A stretch of 64,000 nt of DNA from Planctomycetota bacterium. GTDB lineage: Bacteria; Planctomycetota; GCA-002687715. The notes below the pieces were generated by a model. The model searched no databases, was not told the DNA's origin, and worked only from the letters and a program-made list of their open reading frames with translations. Of the stretch, positions 35,188 through 43,700 are shown piece after piece. Numbering within the stretch: the first letter of the stretch is position 1; every line of letters starts with the position of its first letter. The stretch covers positions 62,001-126,000 of the forward strand of contig SIAO01000006.1 in assembly GCA_009691765.1 (NCBI GenBank), read 5' to 3'. The position numbers and the translations under genes were made by a program.

Positions 35188-36690
35188 TCAGAACCCCGTC
35201 TTCAGGATCTTGCGCCACTCATCGTCGAGTTGTTCTGTGGACCAGCCTTCAGTGGCTTTGGCGAGGGCTTCTTCAGCGCGCGCGGTGTTCATGCCTTCGA
35301 TCCAAGCCACGAGCTGGTCTGGATGCATCTTCAGCATCCAGGCGAGCAGAGTCCAACCTTTGGTGAGGTGATCACCGTTGAGGCTGTTGAGATCGAGCGC
35401 ATGGAGCTCGCTGAAAGGGGCGTCTTTCTTCGTGCGAGCGAGGGCTTTGCCGCGGTCCTTGGCGTCTTTCGTTGAGAACTCTTTTTCTGCGACGCCGCCA
35501 CCTGCCGCGTACTTCGCGAGTGAAGAGCAATTCACCATGCCGTTGCCGAGATGCACATCTTCGGCGAGATGGCCGAAGGCTTCGGCGAGCCATGCGGGCG
35601 TGCCGTGTTCAACGCCACGACAGAAGTGACCAATGAGAAAGTGGCCAGCCACATGCACGAGCTGGTTGCGGATGTCACCGGACTGGTTCGGAACCTGAGT
35701 TGCGATGAGCTGCGGTGGACTTTGCACATTGCCACCGCCGCGTTCGAGCAACGTTCCGAAGCCATCATCCAGCGAATACCGATTGCGGTAATTCTTGTAC
35801 CAGTCCATCACCGCGTTCTTGTCTTTGAGAACCCAGATGTGTCCTTGGTTACCACGGAAGACATCAAACTCTGGCGGCTTCTTCATGGTTTTCACGAACC
35901 ACGCGTACACCTTTTCCATCAGGTCGCCGAACTCCGCGACTTTGTCAGGTTGATACTGCTGCATGTGCAGTTTGAAATGTGGGGTGGTGTGAATCCAGAT
36001 GGACTCACCAGTGAGTTCCTTGAACTTGGTCATGGCGGCTTGATCTTCAGGAGAACCCGCCTTGATCCACTTGCCACCCACGAGTGTGAAGCCCTGAGCC
36101 TTCATCACAGTGGCTTTATCGCGGTAGATGAGATCGTCGCCCTTCAAAAACGCGTTGGCATCTTTCTGGGCCGCCGGCAGGTCTTCTTTCTTGATCCAGC
36201 CGTCTTTGTATTTGAGGTACCCCTCAGCTTTGTACTTCTCTGCAAGTTCCTTGCTGAGCGCTGCCTCAGCATCTTTGCGATTCGTGAACCACTTCTCGCC
36301 CACCTTCATGTGGCCGAGCAGTTCGTGCGCAGTGTCATTGGCCTCATCGCGCCGCAGCGCAAGTCGCGCCCCGAGTGCCCAAGCCTTGGAACCTGCTTCC
36401 TTGGCTGCGACGGCGGCATCCGCGACCGCCTGAGCACTGTCGCCGCTGGCGCCCTTCAGTTTCTCGTCGAGCACTGCATCGCCGGTTTCCATGCTCTCAG
36501 CCACGCTGCTGATTTCATCTTGCTTGATGCGCATCACCTTGCCATCAGCGGTTTCGATGCGGACGAAAGTTGCGCTCTGTTCGAGGATCACACCCTTATG
36601 CACGGTGCCGTTCTTGAGCGTGACTTCATCGGCGCAGAGCGGAGCGACCAGCAGCATCAACGACAAAGCGAACAACAGGATTGGCTTCAT
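35188..36690 (-). CDS. Secreted peptidase-MA-like protein with degenerate HEXXH motif
   Basis: 500 residues. The ATG at 36690 opens a signal peptide (KPILLFALSLMLLVAPLCA); a longer frame upstream lacks one. An SH3-like segment follows (VTLKNGTVHKGVILEQ to GKVMRIKQDEISSV), then a helical region with repeated GEKWF/GGKWI-type elements. The C-terminal half resembles gluzincin-type peptidase-MA/DUF1570 proteins, with HVAGHFLIGHF (near 35640) and WLAEAFGHLAED. At the expected HEXXH the catalytic Glu is Val, so it is probably not an active metallopeptidase. The gene converges on the M14 peptidase gene, with the structured region between. Confidence 0.72.
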   Translation of the reverse strand: MKPILLFALSLMLLVAPLCADEVTLKNGTVHKGVILEQSATFVRIETADGKVMRIKQDEISSVAESMETGDAVLDEKLKGASGDSAQAVADAAVAAKEAGSKAWALGARLALRRDEANDTAHELLGHMKVGEKWFTNRKDAEAALSKELAEKYKAEGYLKYKDGWIKKEDLPAAQKDANAFLKGDDLIYRDKATVMKAQGFTLVGGKWIKAGSPEDQAAMTKFKELTGESIWIHTTPHFKLHMQQYQPDKVAEFGDLMEKVYAWFVKTMKKPPEFDVFRGNQGHIWVLKDKNAVMDWYKNYRNRYSLDDGFGTLLERGGGNVQSPPQLIATQVPNQSGDIRNQLVHVAGHFLIGHFCRGVEHGTPAWLAEAFGHLAEDVHLGNGMVNCSSLAKYAAGGGVAEKEFSTKDAKDRGKALARTKKDAPFSELHALDLNSLNGDHLTKGWTLLAWMLKMHPDQLVAWIEGMNTARAEEALAKATEGWSTEQLDDEWRKILKTGF

Positions 36691-36712
36691 GGTGGTGATT
36701 TCCGCAGTGCAG

Positions 36713-36747
36713 GCACCGCCGGGGGACGGTGCAGGCCTTCGTTTATA
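36713..36747 (-). promoter_or_regulatory. -10 element and 5'-end hairpin before the peptidase-like gene
   Basis: On the minus strand TATAAA (36742-36747) predicts a start near 36735. Immediately after, GCACCG pairs with CGGTGC (36727-36732 with 36713-36718), so the mRNA would begin with a hairpin. No clear -35. Confidence 0.35.
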
Positions 36748-36788
36748 GCAGCATCCGTACGTCGGACGGGGCATGGCCCCCTACCAGA

Positions 36789-37868
36789 TCACTTCAAAAG
36801 CTCGCTGACCGAGCGGCGCCGGTTGATGTTGAAGATCACGCGCGCGAACAGGTTGGCCACCGAAACTTCGCGGTACCAACTGTGTTCCTGGGCAAACTTC
36901 TCGCCGCGCCAAACGGCATCGGTGCCTACAACGCTTTCAAATAGGCCCTCGGCGTGGGCCTTGTCGAGCCGCTCGACGGCCGGGCCATTGAAGAAGGGCA
37001 GCGAGCAAGCCACATAGATCTCCCGGGCGCCTTCTTCGCGGAGCAGGCGGCAGGCGTTGATCAACGTGCCGCCGGTAGCAATGAGGTCGTCGGGCATGAG
37101 GACGCGCTTCCCGCGCACGTTGCCCACGAGCCGCATGCTCTCCACCACCGAGGCACGGCTGTAATCGCGCGCCTTGTCCACCACGGCGAAGCCGCAACCA
37201 AAGACCATGGAGTAGTGCCGTGCCATGTGGGCACCACCGGTGTCAGGCGCCACCACCACCAATTCCTCTTCGCAACCCGCTGGCAGGATGCTGCGGAAGT
37301 AGGCGATGAGCTCTTTGCTTGCGTGCAAGTCTTCGAGGATGGCGCGCCTGAAGAAGCCCTCGATGGCTTCCGCGTGGATGTCGAGCGTGATGACTCGGTT
37401 GGCGCCCGCTTCTTCGAGTGCTGCTGCCACCAAGCGCGCTGTGATGGCTTCGCGCGCCTTTTTGCGTTCTTGGCGCGAGTACGGGAACTGAGGGATCACA
37501 GCCGTGATCGAATCGGGATCGGATTGATACACCGCGTTGATGGCTGTGAGCAGCGCCATGAAGTTGTCGTTCACGCTGCGTCCGCTCAACGGATCGTCTA
37601 TGGCTTGGATCACGTACACGTCGTCGCCGCGGATGTTTTCCTTCACCACGGTCTTCACTTCGCCGTTGGCGAAGGCCACCTCTTCCGTGGAGCGCAGCAC
37701 TTGGCCGATGCCAGGATTCTCAGCCCGCATGATTTCGAGGAGCTCTTGATTCATGCGGTCCGCGAAGGGACGGCCGGATTCGCAAGCGACAATCGAGAGA
37801 CGACCGCGTGTGGTGCTACTGGTGCTGGGTGGCAAGCGCGCTGCTCCTTGAGGGCCCACGAGGGCCAC
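36789..37868 (-). CDS. prs: Ribose-phosphate pyrophosphokinase (PRPP synthase)
   Basis: Makes 5-phosphoribosyl diphosphate from ribose 5-phosphate and ATP for nucleotide, His and Trp synthesis. 359 residues from a GTG at 37868, about 40 longer than most at the N-terminus, so the true start may be internal. Visible are the flexible-loop SYSRQERK-type motif (QFPYSRQERKKAREAITARL), the TLDIHAEAIEGFF motif, and the PRPP loop VLMPDDLIATGGTLINA. Two positions differ from the common form: HAEAIEGFF where HADQIQGFF is usual, and ATGGT where DTAGT or DTGGT is usual. Genes prs and polA are on the same strand, 53 bp apart, so they may be co-transcribed. Confidence 0.88.
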   Translation of the reverse strand: MALVGPQGAARLPPSTSSTTRGRLSIVACESGRPFADRMNQELLEIMRAENPGIGQVLRSTEEVAFANGEVKTVVKENIRGDDVYVIQAIDDPLSGRSVNDNFMALLTAINAVYQSDPDSITAVIPQFPYSRQERKKAREAITARLVAAALEEAGANRVITLDIHAEAIEGFFRRAILEDLHASKELIAYFRSILPAGCEEELVVVAPDTGGAHMARHYSMVFGCGFAVVDKARDYSRASVVESMRLVGNVRGKRVLMPDDLIATGGTLINACRLLREEGAREIYVACSLPFFNGPAVERLDKAHAEGLFESVVGTDAVWRGEKFAQEHSWYREVSVANLFARVIFNINRRRSVSELLK

Positions 37869-37921
37869 CGGATTCTATGGGCGCTTGGCGGAGCGGCAAC
37901 TTGTGTGCCAGATCAGCAGGA

Positions 37922-40678
37922 TTAGTGCGCGGCAGCCCAGGTTGCGCCTTGCCCCACTTCTACGACAAGCGGCACGCTGAGCGGGAACGCCAAAGACATT
38001 TCGGCAGCCACCAACGCGGCAGCTTGCGCGGCCTCGCTCGCGGGAGCGTCCAAGACAAGTTCGTCATGGACACTCAGCAGCATGCGCGTTCGTAGGCCGT
38101 GTGCCGGCAACGCTGCATGCACGCGGATCATGGCCAGTTTCAAGATGTCGGCGGCACTGCCTTGGATGGGAGTGTTGACGGCGACGTTTTCGGCGAAGGC
38201 TCGCAGCATGTGTTCGCTGGAGTTGATTTCCGGTACAGGGCGGCGGCGCCCGAGCAGAGTTTCGGCATAGCCGCGTTCTCGTGCCGAAGTCTTGAGGCCT
38301 TCAAGAAAACTCTTCACGGTGGGGAAGACGGTGAAATAGCGTGCGATGAACTCCTGCGCTTCTTTCATCGAGAGCGAAGTCGATTGCGCTAGGCGCCTTG
38401 CGCCCATGCCATAGAGAATGCCGAAGTTGATGGCTTTTGCGCGACTGCGCATGTCGCTGTCGACCGCGGTAGGTTCCACGCCGAACACGCGTGCTGCTGT
38501 GTCGCGATGGATGTCGGCTCCGTTGTGAAAAGCCTCGGTCAGCGCGGGATCGCCGCTCATGTGCGCGAGGATGCGCAGTTCGACCTGTGAGTAGTCTGCG
38601 CTGATCAAGACACCACCCTGTTCGGTCGGCACAAATGCCTCGCGAATGCGCCTGCCGGTGCTGCTGCGGATAGGAATGTTTTGCAGGTTCGGATCTGAAC
38701 TCGAGAGTCGACCGGTGATTGCCACCGTCTGGTTGTAGGACGTGTGGATGCGCTGGTCTTCTTGCACGAGGAGGGGAAGAGCGTCCACATAGGTGCCGAG
38801 GAGTTTGGTGAGTGAACGGTACTCAAGCACCAAGCGCGGTAACGGATGCACTTCTTCGAGGCTCTCCAAGACTTCCTGCCCTGTGGACCACCCTGTGGCG
38901 GTCTTTTTCGGGCGAATCTTGGCAATGTCTTGCAGTTTCAGTGTTTCGAACAGCACCACTCCGAGTTGGCGGGGGCTGTTGATATTGAAGGGTGTTCCTG
39001 CAACTTCGTGAATGCGCGCGGCAAGCGATGCGATCTCGCGCGTGAGTTCAACGCGTAGCACTTCCAGCACTAGGACATTCACACGGATCCCGAGGTCTTC
39101 CATGTCCGCGAGAACACCCACCATGGGCAGTTCGAGGCGGTCGTGCAGATGCAGCAGCCCGAGGTTTTCCAGTTCCAGCAAAAACTTCTGTCCCAGCCGT
39201 AAAGTGAAGTCAGCATCTTCGCAGGCGTAGGTGGCCACGCTTTCGACAGGCGCTTGGGCCATGGTCAGGAGCGACCCGTCGCCGCCGATGAGTGTCTCCG
39301 TCTTGATCTTGATGTGTCCGTAATGACGCAGGGTCATGGCGTCGAGATTGCGTTCGCGCTGCTCGGGCTCGACGAGGTAGCTGGCCACCATCGTGTCGAG
39401 GCGCAGTCCGCGCAAGTTGATGCCGTGGTGACGCAACACGAGCAGGTCGTACTTAGCGTTCTGGCCACACTTGCGTGGGCGTTCATCTTCAAGAAGCGGG
39501 CGTAGGCGCTCAAGCACAGCGGTTCCCGCAGCACAGCCCGGTGCGTCCGGCAGCACGGCTGGTTCGAGATTGAGCGGCACGTACCAAGCACGCCCTGGGC
39601 GATCGGAGAAAGATAATCCGACGATGCGCACTTTGCGCGTGTTGAGTCCGGTCGTTTCAGTGTCGACGGAGAAGAGCGGCGCCGCTTCGAGTTGCTCCAA
39701 CATGGACTCAAGCATCGCGGCATCACGCACCAGAATCCAATCGTGCGTGAGTGACGCCGGTGCGGGAGTGGTTCCGGCTTGAGCGGCGTATTCGGCGGCG
39801 AGAGTGCGGAATCCGAGTGATGAAAAGAACGTGGCAGCTTCGCGAGCACGCACGTGCCACACCAAGTCTTCGAGTTTTTGCGGCACAGGCACAGTGGTGC
39901 AAATCGTGGCCAACTCGTACGAGAGGCGTGCATCGGCTGCGTGTTCCAGCAACGCTTGGCGATGCCTGGGTGAGATGTCGCTCGGCGGTTCCGCGAGCAG
40001 CGCTTCAACCGATCCCGCTTGAAGCACCAACTTCACCGCGCCCTTTTCACCGATGCCTGGAACGCCAGGAATGTTGTCGCTTGCATCACCCATGAGGGCG
40101 AGCACATCGATCACCTGCTTCGGCGCCACACCGAAAAACTTCAGGACTTCGGCAGCATCGAGGGCCTTGGCTTCTTCGCCTGGCTTTGAAGGCCGCCACA
40201 CCGTCACACCTTCCTGCACGAGCTGCAGCATGTCTTTGTCTGGAGTAACGATGATGGTGGGAATGTTCTTGCGTGTAGCTTCCACCGCGAGCGTGCCGAT
40301 GATGTCGTCGGCTTCGAAGCCGGGCAGTTCCACAAGGGGGAATCCCATTGCAGCAGCGGCTTGCTTGATGAGGGGCAACTGCTCCACGAGTTCCGGAGGC
40401 ATGGGCTTGCGCTGTGCCTTGTATTGCGGGTAGCGCACGTGGCGAAAAGTCGGATGGGGCGTGTCGAACACCAGTGCTGCGTATCCCGGCTGAATCCGCT
40501 TCAACAGGCGCTGGATTTCCATGGTTACGCCGAACACTGCAGCGACCGGACGGCCGTCTGGAGCCGAAAGCGCGGAGCGCAGGAGCGCGTGGTGTGCGCG
40601 GTACGCGAGTGCAGATCCATCAAGGAGCACAAGTGGTGCGATAGCAGTTGTTGTACTCATAGTTTGCGCTGGCAGCAT
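37922..40678 (-). CDS. polA: DNA polymerase I
   Basis: Repair and Okazaki-fragment-processing polymerase, 918 residues (912 if the second Met, at 40660, is used). All three domains look intact. The 5' nuclease has GFEADDIIGTLA and MGDASDNIPGVPGIGEKGA. The 3'-5' exonuclease keeps its ExoI motif FSVDTETTGLN. The polymerase domain has motif A DYSQVELRILAHMSGD, motif B RSRAKAINFGILYGMG and motif C SVHDELVLD. Many bacterial family A polymerases have lost the proofreading motif; this one has kept it. It is divergent from the giant kinase gene. Its -10 element, a perfect TATAAT on the minus strand, overlaps that of the kinase gene. Confidence 0.97.
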   Translation of the reverse strand: MLPAQTMSTTTAIAPLVLLDGSALAYRAHHALLRSALSAPDGRPVAAVFGVTMEIQRLLKRIQPGYAALVFDTPHPTFRHVRYPQYKAQRKPMPPELVEQLPLIKQAAAAMGFPLVELPGFEADDIIGTLAVEATRKNIPTIIVTPDKDMLQLVQEGVTVWRPSKPGEEAKALDAAEVLKFFGVAPKQVIDVLALMGDASDNIPGVPGIGEKGAVKLVLQAGSVEALLAEPPSDISPRHRQALLEHAADARLSYELATICTTVPVPQKLEDLVWHVRAREAATFFSSLGFRTLAAEYAAQAGTTPAPASLTHDWILVRDAAMLESMLEQLEAAPLFSVDTETTGLNTRKVRIVGLSFSDRPGRAWYVPLNLEPAVLPDAPGCAAGTAVLERLRPLLEDERPRKCGQNAKYDLLVLRHHGINLRGLRLDTMVASYLVEPEQRERNLDAMTLRHYGHIKIKTETLIGGDGSLLTMAQAPVESVATYACEDADFTLRLGQKFLLELENLGLLHLHDRLELPMVGVLADMEDLGIRVNVLVLEVLRVELTREIASLAARIHEVAGTPFNINSPRQLGVVLFETLKLQDIAKIRPKKTATGWSTGQEVLESLEEVHPLPRLVLEYRSLTKLLGTYVDALPLLVQEDQRIHTSYNQTVAITGRLSSSDPNLQNIPIRSSTGRRIREAFVPTEQGGVLISADYSQVELRILAHMSGDPALTEAFHNGADIHRDTAARVFGVEPTAVDSDMRSRAKAINFGILYGMGARRLAQSTSLSMKEAQEFIARYFTVFPTVKSFLEGLKTSARERGYAETLLGRRRPVPEINSSEHMLRAFAENVAVNTPIQGSAADILKLAMIRVHAALPAHGLRTRMLLSVHDELVLDAPASEAAQAAALVAAEMSLAFPLSVPLVVEVGQGATWAAAH

Positions 40679-40696
40679 GTGCGCCCGCGGCGCGGG

Positions 40697-40704
40697 ATTA
40701 TACT
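40697..40704. promoter_or_regulatory. Overlapping divergent -10 elements for polA and the hybrid kinase
   Basis: The 8-bp core ATTATACT reads TATAAT on the minus strand (40697-40702) facing polA, and TATACT on the plus strand (40699-40704) facing the kinase gene. Two RNA polymerases could not occupy both at once. Neither has a good -35 hexamer at 17 bp. Confidence 0.5.
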
Positions 40705-40741
40705 CAGAGCGCGTCGCAGCTCGGACGCGTGCGGGGAGCAG

Positions 40742-43700
40742 GTGGACACGCAGCGCCCAGATCTTTCAACACTTCCTACTGGTGTGTTTGCACGACGCTG
40801 GTCAGCGTTGGAGCTCCTTCACCGTGGTCCGGAGTGCGAAGTTTGGCGCGTTACTGATCGGCTCAATCCTCGGGTTGAATGCGTTCTGAAGCGTGCGGCT
40901 GGATTTGCTGCGGAAGCGCCGCGTGCTGCGCGCCTTGCTTCCGAATTTCGCTTGCTGCGTGGGCTTTCGCACCCGGGGCTACCGCACGCGCTGGACTATG
41001 CCGTCGACGTGGCCGAGGGCAGCACGTGTTTGGTCACACAGTTTGTCCGCGGCAAGACTCTCGAGAAGCTCGGGCCACTCGCAGCACTCGACGTCGCCTT
41101 GATTGCGGCTGATGTCTTGCGTGCGCTTGGGCATCTGCATGCGCGCGGCGTGCTGCATCTCGATGTGAAGCCTGGGAACATTGTTCATGACAAGGCGGCG
41201 GCGCACAGTGTGCTCATCGATCTTGATTTGGCTTCTACGCCTGAGGCCGCACGCGGCCGCGGCACGGCACCCTTTGCTGCGCCGGAGATCATGGCTGGTG
41301 ATGCCGAGCCTGATGCACGTGCGGATCTTTTTTCGCTTGGCGTCACTTTGGTCGGTCTCTTGCGTGGCGTTTGGCCAGAGGGTGGCTTGCCAGCAGTGGA
41401 TCAAGACCCCGGGCCAGAGCAGCCAGAGTGGCTACGCACATTCTTGCGGCGCTTGACCGCCGCGAATCCGGAAACGCGACCGCGTTCGGCGCGCGATGCT
41501 CTGCGCTTGCTGCGTTCTTGTGGCATTCGCTTTCCCTTGGAAACCAGCGTCACGCGTACGCAGATCTTGAGCGTTCCTCGTTTTGTTGGCCGTCGCGCCG
41601 AACTGCACGCTCTGTTGACCGCCGTTCCAGTGCGCCGCGAACGCCGCCCGACACCACCGGTGGCGCTTGTGCACGGGGCTCTCGGGCTAGGAAAAACGCG
41701 CCTCGTTGAAGAGGCCATCACACGTTGGCAGCTCGGTGGCGCGCGCGTGCTGCGTGTCTTGCCAGAGAGCGGCATCGTCCGCACGCTTGGTGCGATCCAG
41801 CATTTGTTGCGAGAGCTCGAATTGCTGGCTGAGCCGACGGAGCCAGCGCCTCGCGAACTCGAACTGCGTGGCGACCGGTTGGGATTGATGGATCGCCTGT
41901 CCGCTGAGTTGCTCCGTCGCGTGCGTGTCCGCCGCACCATTCTCGTTTTTGAAGATGTGCATGAACTCGACCCGGCAAGTCGATTGTTCCTACTGCACCT
42001 CTTGCGACGTGTCGCCCATGAGACATGGGAATCCCGTGGTCGTAGTCCTTGCGAATTGGTGATCTGCGCTCAGCTCCCGGACCTGCGCGACGATGCGCTG
42101 CGTTCGTGGCTGGAGCACTCAGGGCGCTCCGGATTGCTTGCTGAAATTGAACTGAAACCGTTGGACGGGAACTCCTCGGCTGCTCTGTTACGACGCATGG
42201 TGGCCCCAGAATTGGTGCGACGAAACGTGTTGGATTTCTTGCACGATGCCACTGGTGGCGTGCCTTTGTTTGTGCGTGAGACACTGCTGGCGCATCCTTT
42301 GAATCAGAGCGGCAACGGAACTCTCTTGGGTTCGATTGCGAGGCACTTTCCGTCACGTGATGACATTCCTGCTTCGCTCGATGCTGTGGTACGTCGCCGC
42401 CTCAGTTTGGTGCCAACCCGCGAGCGCGCTTCACTGCGGCGTCTCGCCGTAGCGGAAGAGCCACTCTCTCTTGGACTTTCGTGCATTCTCGGTGTTGAGG
42501 CCGCTGCGCTGGAGCAGCTTGCGACCGCTGGCTTCCTGCGCAATGAAGGTGGATTGTTTCGTTTTGAAGATGAAACAACACGTCGTGTGCTTGCTGCCGA
42601 ACTTGAACGTCACATGGCTGCGCAGCTCCACGATGCGATCGCGGACAATTTGGAAGAGCGTCACGGAGCACGGAATCTCATCCTTGAGCACCGCTTGCAA
42701 GGACGCACCGCCAGCATCTTTGCGCCTGAGGTGCACGAGCTATTGCCACACCTGTTGGCAGATGGTCGCGATGAAGAAGGTGCGCGGCTCCTCGAACTCA
42801 TGTTGCGTGCGCAGGGCGTGTCTGCCTTCCTTGTGCGTGTCGCGAGATTGCGGCTTGTGGACCTGTGCCTGCAACGCGGGCATTTGAGGCGGGGACACGC
42901 GCTGGTGGCCGACGCTTTGGAAGCCGCTCCATTCGGTGACCCTGGGGCTCTCCGGCGAAAATCTGCATTGCATGCGCGTGAAGGGAATCTGCCCGCGGCG
43001 CGCAGCGCACTGGACGCGCTTGCAGGTTGGCGCTCATCGTTCGCTCCGCTCGATCAGCTCGCCCTAGCGGTCGATCATGCTGAATTGCTCTACCAAGCTG
43101 GGCGCAGCATGGATGCGCGTGGTCTCTTGTCCAGCGTCGAGTCGTTGGTCGAAGAGATGTTTCCGCTTGCCCGCCTGCGCGAACGGATTAGCGATGCTCT
43201 GGAGCCGCGAGGCCTGCGCTTTCGTTGGCCGGGCGACGGTGCTGCGGCATTGGCTCGCTGGTTGCTCCTTTGGGGCGAAATCGAGCGTGGTGAAAAGGAC
43301 TTTGATGGTGCTTTTCGCTGCTACATGGCGGTGATGAAGTTGCATGCACGCCTTGGCGACTTGCTGGGGCAGGGACGGGTGCTGCATGGTTTGGGCACTC
43401 TGCATCTCGCTGCGGGCCGTCACGAAGATGCGGAACGATTCTTGCGTCGTGCCCTCAACTTGCGTCAGCAAATTGGGGATCTCTCTGGGGTTTCTGATTC
43501 GGCGAACAACTTGGGTGTGCTGTTGCGCAAGCTCGGGCGATCTGCGGAAGCCATCGATCAATTCCGTGAATCACTTCGAATCCGCAAGCAGATTGGGCAT
43601 GTGGCGGGTGAGTCTTTCTCGTGCATCAACATTGCCAATGTGCATGTCGAACGGCGCGACTTGCAAGCAGCCGAGCGTTATCTCAAGCGAGCGTTGGAAG

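Noticed and set aside
35551-37017. A 488-codon open frame on the plus strand opposite the peptidase-like and prs genes
   Set aside because: It runs antisense across two real genes and an intergenic region, with no domain.
36954-37925. A 323-codon open frame opposite the PRPP synthase gene
   Set aside because: It is a shadow of prs, and it has no start signals or domain.
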